64,000 bases of DNA from Hofstenia miamia (GCA_004352715.1 SCFE01000054.1:2046531-2110530); one strand, 5' to 3'. Counted from the first letter of the stretch, positions 1-11,972 are shown. The notes: generated by a model from the letters alone, not told the origin. Numbers and translations: made by a program.

Positions 1-1380
1 CCCTAAAACCTTCCCAGGGTGATAGGGAGTCACCATGCAAAGTTTGGTGACAATCCGCCCAGTAGTTTAGGCGTGCATAGCGCACATACAGACGACAATT
101 CAATTTTATAGTTATAGATGAAATTCTGCTAGATCGACTTGAAAGTAGATTTGAAATTTGTAGTTCAACAAAACAGTCAGTTGTTATTTATGGAAATTAC
201 CTAAATGAAGCATTTTAGATATTTCTTCCAGTTACCATAGCCCCATTATGATAAACTAAATTTATGCATTTACCTCAAAAAAAAATCAATTTGGATAGCA
301 ACAGCTGTATGAATTATAGGGTACAAAGGTACTGAAATTAAATGATAATTTCAGTGGTAGAGTATCCACTTTGTCATGGTGTCCCTTGAGGTACAGTACT
401 TGACCCGCTTCTTCTTTTTCTTCATGTGACTGAAGTTGCCAAATTTACTCCAAGATTTATTGTCAGCAAAATGACTTATGTTTGTGATAACCAATCTTAT
501 ATAATCCTCATATTTGCTGATCTTGCTGGGATTTTCAATTATGAAGAATGCCTCTCGGTACATGTGAATTGTTGGTTCTTACCTGAATCAATTGCACTCG
601 TAATTATGTACCAATTAGCGTCCTTAATTCCATAATATTGCCCTATTTCGAAGTAGCAATCTCGATATATATATTTGAAAGAATCTGATCACTCAAAGAA
701 GCTGTGTCTAAGAGGTGCAGGAAGGCAAATGTTTAACTATTTCAGTGAAGAAATTGCTAAACGCTTGGTACATGTTTTGTCTTTACGCACCTTGACTCCT
801 ATAATGAACTTCTTGCTGACTTATCTGATACCTTATTCGCAAAATGCAGGCTATACAAATCTGTGTAGCACTTTTAGTAACAAGAACACGACAATAGTGT
901 GAAATCATAGCTATTCTGAGACAACTCTATTGGCCCGTGTACATAGTCGAATTACATAATAGAAGATAGCACTTATAGTTTGAAATCAAATAATTACATG
1001 GCTCCCTATTGTATCGATGATTTGTTTGCAAATCGCGAAGTTGGTAATGGTTGGTAATGTTCCCACTTTACATATTCCTTTGACCCGCACATTGAACTCT
1101 AGGTGTGTACTTTAGAAATTTGGGGCTTTCTGATAAAAAATTCTAGAAAAGCATACAAAACTAGAATGCCAGAGCATACGTGCCTGTTACAAAATAAAAG
1201 GCATGTCGTCTCATTAGTTTGAGGTTGTAAAAGAAATTTTCATTTTAATCGCCAGATCTTATTGGCTATGTCTACAGATTTGTCAATTTGTCAATGAATA
1301 AGCAAAGAGGTTGAGAAATGACCATTGAATCACTTATAAACTTTCAAAATAAATTCTTTAGTGTCAATCATTAAACAATT
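1..1380. other. AT-rich non-coding stretch
   Basis: No reading frame here has protein-like composition or recognisable motifs. The short open frames at 426-635 and 675-902 lack splice or domain support. I see no repeat structure apart from poly-A runs. Confidence 0.4.
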
Positions 1381-1517
1381 AAAGTTTAGCATTTCAAATT
1401 GGCATTTAAGAAACACGAAACGTTTGAAATTCAATGCCATCTAGCGAAATAATAGAACTTCAAAAACAGAAAGTATCAAATTTGAATTTAATATTAGTCA
1501 AATTTAATTGATTAAAC

Positions 1518-1707
1518 ATGCCCGATTCTGATGAAGAGATATGGATAAATAGCAAATTTAAGGAGAGGAGGAAGTCAAGTGCTGGATCATTTATCGCGCT
1601 CAAGCCCAAGAAAAAGAAAAAGCGCAAGAAAAGTATATTCAATAATTTGATGTTTGACGTTGGAGGATTTTTTAATCCTAATGAACAATTGGAGCCAGAA
1701 TATACAG
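1518..1707 (+). CDS. Candidate first coding exon, acidic then lysine-rich protein
   Basis: The frame starts at an ATG with a short acidic start (MPDSDEE). A strongly basic run follows at about residues 34-43 (KPKKKKKRKK), resembling a nuclear localisation signal, then a mixed hydrophobic segment with VGGFFNP and an acidic LEPEY. The frame could end at 1707 in ACAG followed by GCAAGT, which matches the consensus of the rare GC-AG introns; that would be a phase-1 junction. The open frame itself runs 73 codons to a TGA at 1737-1739. I do not recognise the family, and no downstream exon was found before 3.6 kb. Composition is more protein-like than in neighbouring frames. The antisense frame is an artefact of the same stretch. 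It could also be a chance ORF. Confidence 0.4.
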
Positions 1708-1932
1708 GCAAGTTGCTAATAACTTATTATTTAGTCTGAAGGAGATTGTTTTTCAATAGAAATATTTTTATTAGTGAAAATACAGTTTCAAAGANAAAGT
1801 TTAGCATTTCAAATTGGCATTTAAGAAACACGAAACGTTTGAAATTCAATGCCATCTAGCGAAATAATAGAACTTCAAAAACAGAAAGTATCAAATTTGA
1901 ATTTAATATTAGTCAAATTTAATTGATTAAAC

Positions 1933-2122
1933 ATGCCCGATTCTGATGAAGAGATATGGATAAATAGCAAATTTAAGGAGAGGAGGAAGTCAAGTGCTGG
2001 ATCATTTATCGCGCTCAAGCCCAAGAAAAAGAAAAAGCGCAAGAAAAGTATATTCAATAATTTGATGTTTGACGTTGGAGGATTTTTTAATCCTAATGAA
2101 CAATTGGAGCCAGAATATACAG
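1933..2122 (+). CDS. Second assembled copy of the lysine-rich candidate exon
   Basis: Identical to the exon at 1518-1707, shifted by 415 bases, including the possible GC donor at 2123-2124. It lies in the contig-overlap duplication around the N at 1795, so it is probably the same exon seen twice. Confidence 0.35.
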
Positions 2123-2209
2123 GCAAGTTGCTAATAACTTATTATTTAGTCTGAAGGAGATTGTTTTTCAATAGAAATATTTTTATTAGTGAAAATACAG
2201 TTTCAAAGA

Positions 2210-3608
2210 AAATAGCATAATTATATATTGCAGCTTTATAAATGTTTACAAAATTCTCCATGTAAGAAGAATACGCACTTGCAACCACTTACAGCAGTAT
2301 TTTAAGCAGGGGTTAATGTTTAGTAAAGCAATTTTTTGAATATTGCAAAATAGAAGCAAATTTGAATTTTATCATGAAAATGTTTAAAATTTAATAGTAG
2401 CATTGCATTTTGCTGATAGAACAATAGAATTTTTACAATACTATATTCTTTGAATATATGTTCTTCATTAGAAAAACGTAATTTCATATCTTAAAACATT
2501 GCGTTATTATCCTAGAACGCACATCTATAAAGCGCATTTAAGGAAATCACCGATTTGCAAAGACTTTAAAGATGCGTTTTAATGCTTAATGTATATTTAA
2601 AGTTACTAACGCCCTCGTTTACATGGGTAGTGTAATTGGAAGGGCCGATTTACTATTTCATACTACACCAAGATTCTATTATGGTGTTAAACTTGGACTA
2701 TCGTTGTCTTTGCATCGATTTTCGATTTTTTAGAATCGGTATTTACTTTAAGCCAGTTCATTGAACTGGTGTTGCTCCTACCTTGGTTCTGAGTTATAGA
2801 AACTAACAGACACTGCATTTGTTGCTTTTTTTTAAGGATGCTTTGCGATTTAATCTGGCAAACAATAGAAATGGGACAATATTTCATAGCAGCACCATAG
2901 CAACGCTTTTTATCATTACATCATGAATTATTCAGTATTAGAAGACATTGGCTATTCTAAAAATTATGCTGCTATTTAAAGTTTTCTTACTTTCATATAA
3001 AATTTTCTAAGATTTATCGCTTTTTAGAGTTAGAACTTTGTAATTACTAGGTTATTATCACCAAAGTCATGAGCTGGCCTGATTTTGAAGGCCAAGTTCG
3101 GCCTGTTACTTTCGTTAAAATCTAGGCCGCTGCCCCTCCCAACTCGTTGAGATCAGAATGTATGTCATTTTATAATACAAATGTTTTAAATATTTTTGCT
3201 AGGACTACATATAGATTATTATAGTTAGAAATTATTGATTTCGACTTTTCGTTTGTGGCCACAAATTCTTATCCATGATTACAGAGGTCCATAGTTTTCA
3301 AACAATCAATTAGATTTTGGCCAGATTTCTTTTGTTTCATTAACTATTTAGTCCGTTTGAATGAAGCTAGAAATTTAGCAGAAGTCTAGTGATATTATCT
3401 CATCTGTCAATATGAGCACTATTTCCAACAAACAATGAATTGGCACATCAGGGGGTAGTTTAGTGACTGATGCAAACTAAGTTCAAGCTGTGGGTAACAA
3501 CTAATTTCAAACAAAGCAGGTAATGGTCGATGATTATCTTCTCATTACATGATATCATTGGAAGGCAATGAATTCTAGATATCCAACATTCCTATTTTGA
3601 CGCATAAA

Positions 3609-3610
<2 letters not shown>
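2210..3610. other. Non-coding stretch
   Basis: AT-rich sequence with short open frames only. The minus-strand frame at 2687-2887 has no domain I can name. There are small GC-richer patches near 3060-3150 but no terminal repeats. Confidence 0.35.

Positions 3611-3641
<31 letters not shown>
3611..3641. repeat. (TA)n microsatellite ending at a single N
   Basis: This is the first of about two dozen (TA)n tracts. Others lie near 3697-3740, 5352-5382, 5446-5478, 6210-6241, 6376-6402, 11393-11427, 11938-11970, 15957-15990, 17780-17809, 19963-20006, 23150-23180, 24749-24769, 24980-25003, 30767-30819, 39929-39965, 40918-40932, 45189-45207, 45739-45757, 53799-53811, 55457-55485, 56555-56589 and 60817-60854. 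Frames reading Ile-Tyr repeats come from these tracts and are not genes. Confidence 0.9.
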
Positions 3642-3642
3642 N

Positions 3643-3693
3643 TCCATAAGTGGAACAAAGTGAAGAGGTGAGATGTTCAAATTTCATATTATT

Positions 3694-3743
<50 letters not shown>

Positions 3744-3794
3744 AATAATATGAAATTTGAACATCTCACCTCTTCACTTTGTTCCACTTATGGA
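3643..3794. repeat. Perfect inverted repeat with a (TA)n centre
   Basis: The left arm 3643-3696 is the exact reverse complement of the right arm 3741-3794 (54 bp each). The 44-bp spacer is (TA)n, itself self-complementary, so all 152 bp form one palindrome. The left arm begins right after the N at 3642. A diverged relative of the arm, sharing GGTGAGATGTT, lies near 5271-5325. It may be a real cruciform-forming element or a fold-back chimera made during sequencing or assembly. Confidence 0.75.
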
Positions 3795-4191
3795 AAGAAA
3801 AAGTTGAAAATTTTTTTTTAAAATTTGAACAATATTTAGTGGTGGCCATCGAAGACTACTAAATGAAGCCATAGGTCTCTTATTTGCACTTCACTGTTTA
3901 ATTATATTCTAACATGGTTAGAGTTTATGTAGTCATAATAATAATAATAGAAATTCCATTATACATTTGAGCTACGAATACCGTGCTGGCGCAGACTGGA
4001 GTATTTAGCAAGTGCATAAGAAATATCCAATTAACACCTGCACGTGGCATTCATTTCCAAGCTCTTGTGGCACTGCACAAAGATAGATGAATGACCAAAG
4101 TTATCTATTTGTGACTTGGTCATCTTTGCTGTCAAGGCGTACTTAAGAGCATGGATGCCTGAATGCACCTTGCAGCACTAAAGCAGCACTG

Positions 4192-4731
4192 AATGACTTT
4201 ACATTGATGAAAGCACTACTAGCATATGTTGAAACAGTTATCTCTGCAGCAAAAAACCACAAACTTGTTATCCACCCATGGTACATATCTGAAGAACTAA
4301 TAACACTGGTCTTATTTGATTCCAGAGTGTCTGCTACAAATGGTTTCAGCAATGAAAGAGTTTGCTTCTGAGCATCCTTCAAGTCGACGAAGAGTGGAAG
4401 CAACAACCTTTCTGGGTTCTAAAGGCTTAGATCAGCTTTACTCAGTAAATTAAATGAAATTTTTTCAAACTTCTTAGATTACCAGAAACATTTCTGTCAA
4501 AAGATCCAACGACATTGTCTGATGATGAGGAGTACAAGAAAGCTCTCAAGACTGTCTCCACTTTAGCTGTTGTAAGTGACAGGGCAGAACGTGGAGTTGC
4601 TTTAATTAATTCAAGACTTCAACGAGACACTGGCCAATGGAGAGGAACAGCATCAGTCTCTTTTAAAAATTGTGTCTGAACATCGACGAAGATTTCCAGG
4701 CTGTACAAAATCAACATTTGTTACAAAAATT
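4192..4731 (+). pseudogene. Relic of an unclassified repeat-encoded protein (C-terminal part)
   Basis: Read across several frames, the plus strand gives protein-like segments in order: a frame from 4192 containing HPWYISEELITLVLFDSRV, then TLSDDEEYKKAL near 4510, then SDRAERGVALI near 4575, then EEQHQSLLKIVSEHRRRFPG near 4640-4700. From memory these match the C-terminal region of a large uncharacterised protein that recurs in many copies in invertebrate genomes and is probably carried by a mobile element. Stops and frameshifts separate the segments, so the copy is dead. A longer relic of the same family lies at 43,245-45,150. The minus-strand frame at 4143-4406 is a shadow. Confidence 0.5.
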
Positions 4732-5349
4732 AGTCTGTAGTTTGTATCGTACAAGACGTATCATTTTTACACGAGATTGTGTGTTTTACAACACGCATTG
4801 CTAACCCAAGTTGTTAACTTTTGAGTAAAGAAATTTTAATAAGAATTTGCAGCTTTTTTTCTTGATTTTGTCGTCATGAAAAACAGCTTTTTGATTTTTG
4901 ACTCAAATTTGATGATTTCATACAGTACAATAATAAAACTACTATGACCACAACTGCCTGTTTAATAATCGCACACTTCAATCGGATTTGAAGTTAGCTA
5001 TCATGTAATTTGTTGGTGCTAACAATACGGCAAAAACAATCCCATTTTTATTAGTAAGATGCTGTTTACACGACATTAAAGTGTTCTACGATTCGAAAAT
5101 TATTATTGTTGCAGAATGCATAAAAATTTGTGGTCATTATATTATAAAACATACATAATACACTGACAAATACTGAAGATATGCCAAAATAAGAAGCACT
5201 AACTAAAAATCGTGAGGGCCATCTCTAAATATCAATTCAATTTCAAAAATTTTTATATGTTCTTCTTTCATCATAAGTTGAACAAGATTAGGGGGTGAGA
5301 TGTTGAAAATTTGCAACTTCAATTTTTACCCTATCTATAAGGGCCACTG

Positions 5350-5383
<34 letters not shown>

Positions 5384-5440
5384 NTTTATAGTTTTCTATC
5401 CATACAATGCAAACTATTTATATTTGTATATGTATATGTA

Positions 5441-5481
<41 letters not shown>

Positions 5482-6209
5482 TTTTCAATCTGAATAATTT
5501 ACAGTTAATTTTTATGACCATAATATACTTTATCACAAAATTGAAAGCCCAGGCGTAATCACATGGGAATGATAAAGCTTACATCATGGTCTAGTTCAAA
5601 ATAGTTTGTTAGCAGTTAATATTGTGTGACATATTGAGAAAATGAAGAACGGAGTAACTGGATTCATCACTTATTAATTTTAAGCAATTGGTTAATGAGA
5701 ATTATGCTCCAATCAATTCCAAATTACGATATAATTATGATTTGTGATATTGGATAATTTGTGTAATTAGGTAATTACGAAATTATTTTTTCAAAATTCA
5801 TTCTACATGGTGGTATAATTGCTACTGAAAATTAGGGATAAAACAGTTCAGTTAAAGGTCACCCGCTTAAATTATTACACTAATTTCATCATAAATATAC
5901 AAATGTGAACATCGCAGATATCCATGTAAATATTTCAATCAAAGATACTTAGTGAAAATTACTTAAGGTTACTGAAAATATTATTTGGAGGAGACATCAT
6001 TGATGATTGTTGATATTTCAGTTAAAATATCATTTGCATGTACATCCGCTTACTAGCAGTCAGTGGCAAGGCTGAGGGGGTGAGGGGGATACAGCCCCAA
6101 ACGCAATACAGCCAGAGCTAATATTAAAAAAATACTTATAAAGTAAAACTGTTTTGGGTTTTATTAATAATAGGATATGTATGAAATAATTAAAATATTT
6201 ATTCATAAG

Positions 6210-6244
<35 letters not shown>

Positions 6245-7238
6245 NNNNNNNNNNNNNNNNNNNNNNNNNNNNNNNNNNNNNNNNNNNNNNNNNNNNNNNN
6301 NNNNNNNNNNNNNNNNNNNNNNNNNNNNNNNNNNNNNNNNNNNNNNNNNNNNNNNNNNNNNNNNNNNNNNNNNNNTATATATATATATATATATATATAT
6401 ATGTTAGCTGCTAGCAGTCCTAGCCAATCCACTAATGTAAATCAGAAACTGTATTTATGCACTCACTACCTAACTACAGTTCTCGAACAGCTGCATTTCA
6501 TACAACCTAATTTAAAACCTTTTCGTTTCAGTATTGTTTATTGAGTAATGGCTTCTTTAAAAAATTTTTACAAATTTATAGTTAACGAAATGATTAAACT
6601 ATTTAAATTCTGAAAACACCGCAAGATAGAGAATTGACTCCTCTTTGTTTTTTTGCTTAACTTCGTTCAATTTTGTGAGGCGTCCAAGTGAACCTGCACG
6701 GGATTCACAGTTTTTCTTCAGTAAGTTGCTCATGGACAGAAATAATTTTTAGTCCTTACGACGAATTAAAAGATTTCAACATTTCTCAAGAGACTTGGAC
6801 AAAATTGTTCAAAAATGTGGACAAGACTCCTTAAGGTATGAAAGTAGAAACTAATCTCTCAATTAGGCAATTTTAAATGAATTTGAAATCTAAGAAATAT
6901 TGCTTCATGCATAGATCAACTAAAGCAATAAATTATTTTCAAAAAAGATTTGAAGTCTGCATTTTGCTTGGATTACAGTTTCACGATCATTTTAAATATT
7001 CCTGAATACAAAATTTTGAACTTGAGAATAGAACAATAAAAAAATCAAACTAAGAAGTACTCTTTATCCTTAATCAATTAGGCTAATGGGATTTTGCAAA
7101 GCTTAATAAGTTCAAAATTCAAACGGGGAAGTTGAAAAGAAAAAATTGAAAAGTTGCAATTAAGTATTTTAGTGAACTTTCCACTAACTTTACTTAAGCA
7201 TGCAAACCTTTTTATTTTTGAATTATAGTACAATTGCG
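4732..7238. other. Non-coding stretch with (TA)n tracts
   Basis: Contains (TA)n at 5352-5382, ending next to a single N at 5384, and at 5446-5478 and 6210-6241. The rest is AT-rich with no supported frame. A short GC-rich patch near 6066-6110, with G runs, resembles MITE ends, but I could not find its partner end. Confidence 0.35.
6245..6375. other. Assembly gap, 131 N
   Basis: Flanked on both sides by (TA)n, so the missing sequence is probably more of the same repeat or an insert within it. Confidence 0.98.
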
Positions 7239-7442
7239 CAGTGGCGTACGCAGGGGGGGCATGGTAGAATGTCCCCCCGTCAGGTTTCCAAATTTGATTT
7301 TGACTCGATAAATCAAAAATCTTTCATAAAAAATTAAAAAATTTAAAATCTAGGATCGTGAAATGCATTTTCTAGAATTTTCAAAAATTTTCGCGGAATG
7401 ACGTTGTCCCCCTCCCGTTAGAAAATTCTGGGTACGCTCCTG
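7239..7442. mobile_element. hAT-type MITE, 204 bp
   Basis: The ends are imperfect inverted repeats: CAGTGGCGTACGCAGG at the left and, read on the minus strand, CAGGAGCGTACCCAGA at the right. The element is flanked by a perfect 8-bp duplication, CAATTGCG, at 7231-7238 and 7443-7450. An 8-bp target duplication with CAG-starting termini is typical of the hAT superfamily. It has no coding capacity. A second family member lies at 36,848-37,085. Confidence 0.8.
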
Positions 7443-8265
7443 CAATTGCGTGTTGAATCATAAATTGCCGTTAGTAGTAGTATAACAAGTGCAATTTACT
7501 ATATTTTCAACAGTGCTCCAATCAGAGTTAGGGTTTCAGGTCGACCAGAAATCGCGTCAGTTTGTTTCTAATTTTTGAACTAAATATATTAATTGGGGTA
7601 GTGTCACATGTGTTAATATTATGAATGGGTCGATTTGGTTGACATAGGTTAAGAAATAGATTGTTTCTTAAAACTATTGGAACACTTAATGAAAAATAGT
7701 TTTTTTTAAATTGGCGAATCTGGTTGGTTCGGGTCCTGTCAAAAAGCCAACAATTTCATTTGACCCGGTGCGGGTCAAGTCGAGTCAGACTTTATGTTAT
7801 ATATAGGTCGGATTCAATATGTCTGGCCCATTGGCAACTTTGGCTGTCATTAGCCATGCGTCTATCAAAATCGGAAAATTCTAATTTGAATTATGCTGCT
7901 TGACATAGACGTTTATGACAATAATTTTTAAGCTGAATTAACACAGCCATGTTAAATATGAACTATACTAGAGGTGATATTTAATTACGTACTGTGATAG
8001 TTTGTGTTATTCTACGCTTCATCGGTAACAACTTCATCTTTAAAAGAGTCTTCCAATATTTTGCATTTTAAAATGGAAATTAAGATAAGGTGTGCGAAAG
8101 TTAAAATTTCTTTTGTTTTGAGAAAGTATATGTATTTTTACACTATCCCATTACTCGCAAGTTAAGACATTTGTTAAGTGTATTGTGCATTAGCACTAAG
8201 TTTTAACAGATATGTTGAGAATGGAGTGGTTTGCTTGAATAATAATATTATAAATAATAATAACA
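7443..8265. other. Non-coding stretch
   Basis: AT-rich, without a supported frame. A GC-richer patch at 7725-7830 repeats short GGGTC and GACCC words and could be an old repeat. The last 30 bases are AAT-rich and abut the retrotransposon fragment. Confidence 0.3.
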
Positions 8266-9195
8266 ATGACTAGAGGCAAATGTGTGGATGGGGATGGCTT
8301 GAGGACAAGCAGTGGGGATAAGATTGAGGAAGTTAAAGAGGGGTACAAGTACTTAGGTGTGATAGAGAAAGACAGAACAGATCATGAGGAAATGAAGATG
8401 AGGCTAAGGAAAGAATACATGAGGAGAGTAAGGAAGGTACTACAGAAGTCAGCATTGAATGGGCAGAATAGTATAAAAGCAATTAATACATGGGCGATAC
8501 CAGTGTTGAGATATTCGGCAGGAATAGTTAGATGGAACAAGAATGAACTTAGGGAGCTAGACAGAGAGACAAGGAAGGTAATAGCAGCAGAGAGGGCTTT
8601 CAACCTAAATGGAGATGTGGATAGGTTGTACATGGCAAGGCATAAAGGAGGGAAAGGACTGCTAAGTGTGGAGGAAACTGTAGAAGCAGAAGCACTAGGG
8701 CTAAAGGAGTATGTGGAAGCACAACCTAGAGGGTCAATACTGGGGGTCACTAAGGAGTTAAGGAAGATAAGAACTGAGAGTGAAGGAAAGAAGGTATACC
8801 AGAGTAGGATGGAATCAGAGAGACAAACAAGGTATAGGCAGAAGGCAATGCATGGAGAATACTGGAGGAATACAGAAATGTGTGACAGAGAAGAGAGCAA
8901 CAAGTGGTTAAAGAAGGCAGGACTGAAGAGAGAAACAGAAGCACTGATAATGGNGAAAGAGAAGATAGACAAGTACAGAGAGTTAGCAGAGGAAATAGAA
9001 AGGCTGTGGAAGTTAAAGAAAGTTGAAGTAGTCCCGGTAGTTGTAGGAGCACTAGGAGCAGTAAGTAAGATGCATAAGAGATACTTGGAGGAGTTGGGAG
9101 TACCAAAGTGGGGAGGAGCAGTAGCACAGAAGGCAGCATTGTTAGGAACAGCTAGAGTCCTGAGGAAAGCTCTCAGACTCCCTGGGAACTGGTGA
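8266..9195 (+). pseudogene. Non-LTR retrotransposon fragment, region after the RT palm
   Basis: The 309-codon frame begins just after the catalytic palm of a reverse transcriptase. GYKYLGV near residue 27 is the usual post-palm motif. The thumb-like region follows, with AINTWAIPVLRYSAGIVRW and LDRETRKV, then DVDRLYMARHKGGKGLLS. The C-terminus carries PVVVGALGAVSK and AALLGTARVLRKAL, which as I recall belong to the very end of this protein. In related elements a cysteine-rich segment of roughly 150-200 residues lies between the ALI motif and the C-terminal block. Here the two meet at the single N at 8954, so that N probably stands for missing sequence. The copy is 5' truncated, lacks the palm, and ends in an (AAT)n tail. 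The antisense frames are shadows. Confidence 0.75.
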
Positions 9196-9241
9196 GTTCC
9201 CCGAGCTGAGAGGGATACCAGCATGAAGCTGTGAGATGCAA

Positions 9242-9282
<41 letters not shown>

Positions 9283-10322
9283 GAAATAATAATAGTAATA
9301 ATAAAAATATAACAATATTAATACAAGACTTTATTACCATAATGACACTAAATACAAAAGAAAAATAAAATTTGTCAAATTAAAACCTTTAGTTAAAATT
9401 CCGTATGTATTCATAGCAGAAGCAAAGAGGAAACTGGGAACATCTTGAAGGTTTATTGTATTTTTACTTTAATGCGTTGAGAGCATGAAGATTTAGTTAC
9501 ACAGTAGATAAAATTTGGCAGTTTTGATTTTGTGATTCTTTTTCTCTTGGAAGAGTTGGGTTTTCATATTGCATCGGTAAAGAACCCATCATGATATCAC
9601 TTTATATAATTAGAAGTTTAGAGCAATTTTCATGCAAAAATTTAAAATATTAAGTTTAAATTGAAAACTTTAAAATTTCGTAAGAACTGCTTTTAAAACA
9701 AAAATAATACAAATTTTCTTCTTTAATCAGCAATTAGTTTTATACATCTTGCCATTGTCACAATATATTAAATGGTAAGATGTCTCAAAGTTTCAAAGGA
9801 CATTGAAAATAAGCTATTTTATGATTTTTAACTGACGCACGCTGAATGCCATTGATAAAGACATTTAAGGCTATTTATATACAAAATTAGCTGTGATGAA
9901 AATTGTGCTTTGAATAATCAACACTATTCATTAGCTTTCCTCATTAAGAAGTAAATATCAAATTTTCTAATTCAATTATTTCTGATTCTGAATGTTGTCT
10001 GCAAATGTCCATCAGTACTGGAGATATTGCGTCTTAATTTGATTTAGAAATGCATCGTGATATATTAAGATTTTATGGTGGTAAAAATACGCTAAATGTC
10101 AAGTACCTTCTAAAACATGCACTCAATTGTATTCGCTTTCCTAGCAAATTAATTCGTCACAAATGTTTGAAGGAAATGTTGTATTTCTTGTGCTTAATGC
10201 TAGGGAAAAATGTATTATGATTTAAGTAATATAATGTCGGTNGAGGAAAGCTCTCAGACTCCCTGGGAACTGGTGAGTTCCCCGAGCTGAGAGGGATACC
10301 AGCATGAAGCTGTGAGATGCAA

Positions 10323-10363
<41 letters not shown>

Positions 10364-11322
10364 GAAATAATAATAGTAATAATAAAAATATAACAATATT
10401 AATACAAGACTTTATTACCATAATGACACTAAATACAAAAGAAAAATAAAATTTGTCAAATTAAAACCTTTAGTTAAAATTCCGTATGTATTCATAGCAG
10501 AAGCAAAGAGGAAACTGGGAACATCTTGAAGGTTTATTGTATTTTTACTTTAATGCGTTGAGAGCATGAAGATTTAGTTACACAGTAGATAAAATTTGGC
10601 AGTTTTGATTTTGTGATTCTTTTTCTCTTGGAAGAGTTGGGTTTTCATATTGCATCGGTAAAGAACCCATCATGATATCACTTTATATAATTAGAAGTTT
10701 AGAGCAATTTTCATGCAAAAATTTAAAATATTAAGTTTAAATTGAAAACTTTAAAATTTCGTAAGAACTGCTTTTAAAACAAAAATAATACAAATTTTCT
10801 TCTTTAATCAGCAATTAGTTTTATACATCTTGCCATTGTCACAATATATTAAATGGTAAGATGTCTCAAAGTTTCAAAGGACATTGAAAATAAGCTATTT
10901 TATGATTTTTAACTGACGCACGCTGAATGCCATTGATAAAGACATTTAAGGCTATTTATATACAAAATTAGCTGTGATGAAAATTGTGCTTTGAATAATC
11001 AACACTATTCATTAGCTTTCCTCATTAAGAAGTAAATATCAAATTTTCTAATTCAATTATTTCTGATTCTGAATGTTGTCTGCAAATGTCCATCAGTACT
11101 GGAGATATTGCGTCTTAATTTGATTTAGAAATGCATCGTGATATATTAAGATTTTATGGTGGTAAAAATACGCTAAATGTCAAGTACCTTCTAAAACATG
11201 CACTCAATTGTATTCGCTTTCCTAGCAAATTAATTCGTCACAAATGTTTGAAGGAAATGTTGTATTTCTTGTGCTTAATGCTAGGGAAAAATGTATTATG
11301 ATTTAAGTAATATAATGTCGGT
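9162..11322. repeat. 1,080-bp direct duplication around a single N (contig overlap)
   Basis: Bases 9162-10241 reappear at 10243-11322 with a constant offset of 1081; the N at 10242 lies between. I see no mismatch, and even the (AAT)n lengths agree. As at 1.8 kb, this points to two overlapping contigs joined without merging, so the 3' end of the retrotransposon and its flank are counted twice. Confidence 0.85.
9242..9310. repeat. (AAT)n tail of the retrotransposon
   Basis: About 13 uninterrupted AAT units and then imperfect ones follow the 3' untranslated part of the element at 8266-9195. Another AAT-rich stretch lies just upstream of the fragment at 8239-8265. Such tails are common in several non-LTR clades. 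The same tract appears at 10323-10391 in the duplicated contig end. Confidence 0.75.
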
Positions 11323-11387
11323 AAATACTGGAAGATATTTTTGTAGTATATATCTACCAAAATTTTAGGTAATTGCAAAGCAGAAAC

Positions 11388-11431
<44 letters not shown>

Positions 11432-11932
11432 GCCTGCATATTTTAGAAACTACTCATAGAGAAACAGGTACAATAAAAATATTTTTTCGTCTCAAGAGCA
11501 AATTTGCTTAGCTTGATAGAACGGCCTATAAGGTAGTGACTTTAAGTTATAGTGAAATGAAGAAAACGAAGCAGTCAAGACGTCCATTGCACATTGCAAA
11601 ACAGTTATTTGCACTTTCTGTAACCAAAAATTCATTGAAAATTTGCTTTTGCCTAAGATTTCTACATTTTTGCAAGCAAATTCAAGTCTGTATTTATTCT
11701 TTAAGTAATGCACTATTTATTTTCAATGGCCGCCCTAAATTTAAATAGTCTGTTTGATTTTAAACTATTATGCTGATTTTAGGTTTGTCAGTTGAACTAT
11801 TAGAAAAGTTGAGAAAAGTATTTATGCGCTATTGCTTTGAAATAAGTTTGCAAATAACATATTTTGGGCATAAATTGTTAGCTGGGTTGTGTTAATTATC
11901 ACTTGAGGGTCAAGAACTGCATATTTTAAAGT

Positions 11933-11972
<40 letters not shown>

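Larger units (their letters stand above)
1381..2209. repeat. Direct duplication around a single N (contig overlap)
   Basis: Bases 1381-1794 and 1796-2209 read identically at a constant offset of 415 and are separated only by the single N at 1795. An exact 414-bp copy placed directly against a one-base gap is what an assembler leaves when it abuts two overlapping contigs without merging them. It should be counted as one locus, not as a tandem duplication. Confidence 0.8.

Noticed and set aside
1875-2126. Minus-strand frame, present twice
   Set aside because: Antisense of the lysine-rich exon; the KKKKKRKK run read backwards gives Phe-rich sequence.
8382-9224. Minus-strand frames of 280 and 129 codons
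   Set aside because: They are antisense shadows of the retrotransposon frame, Leu/Ser-rich and without motifs.
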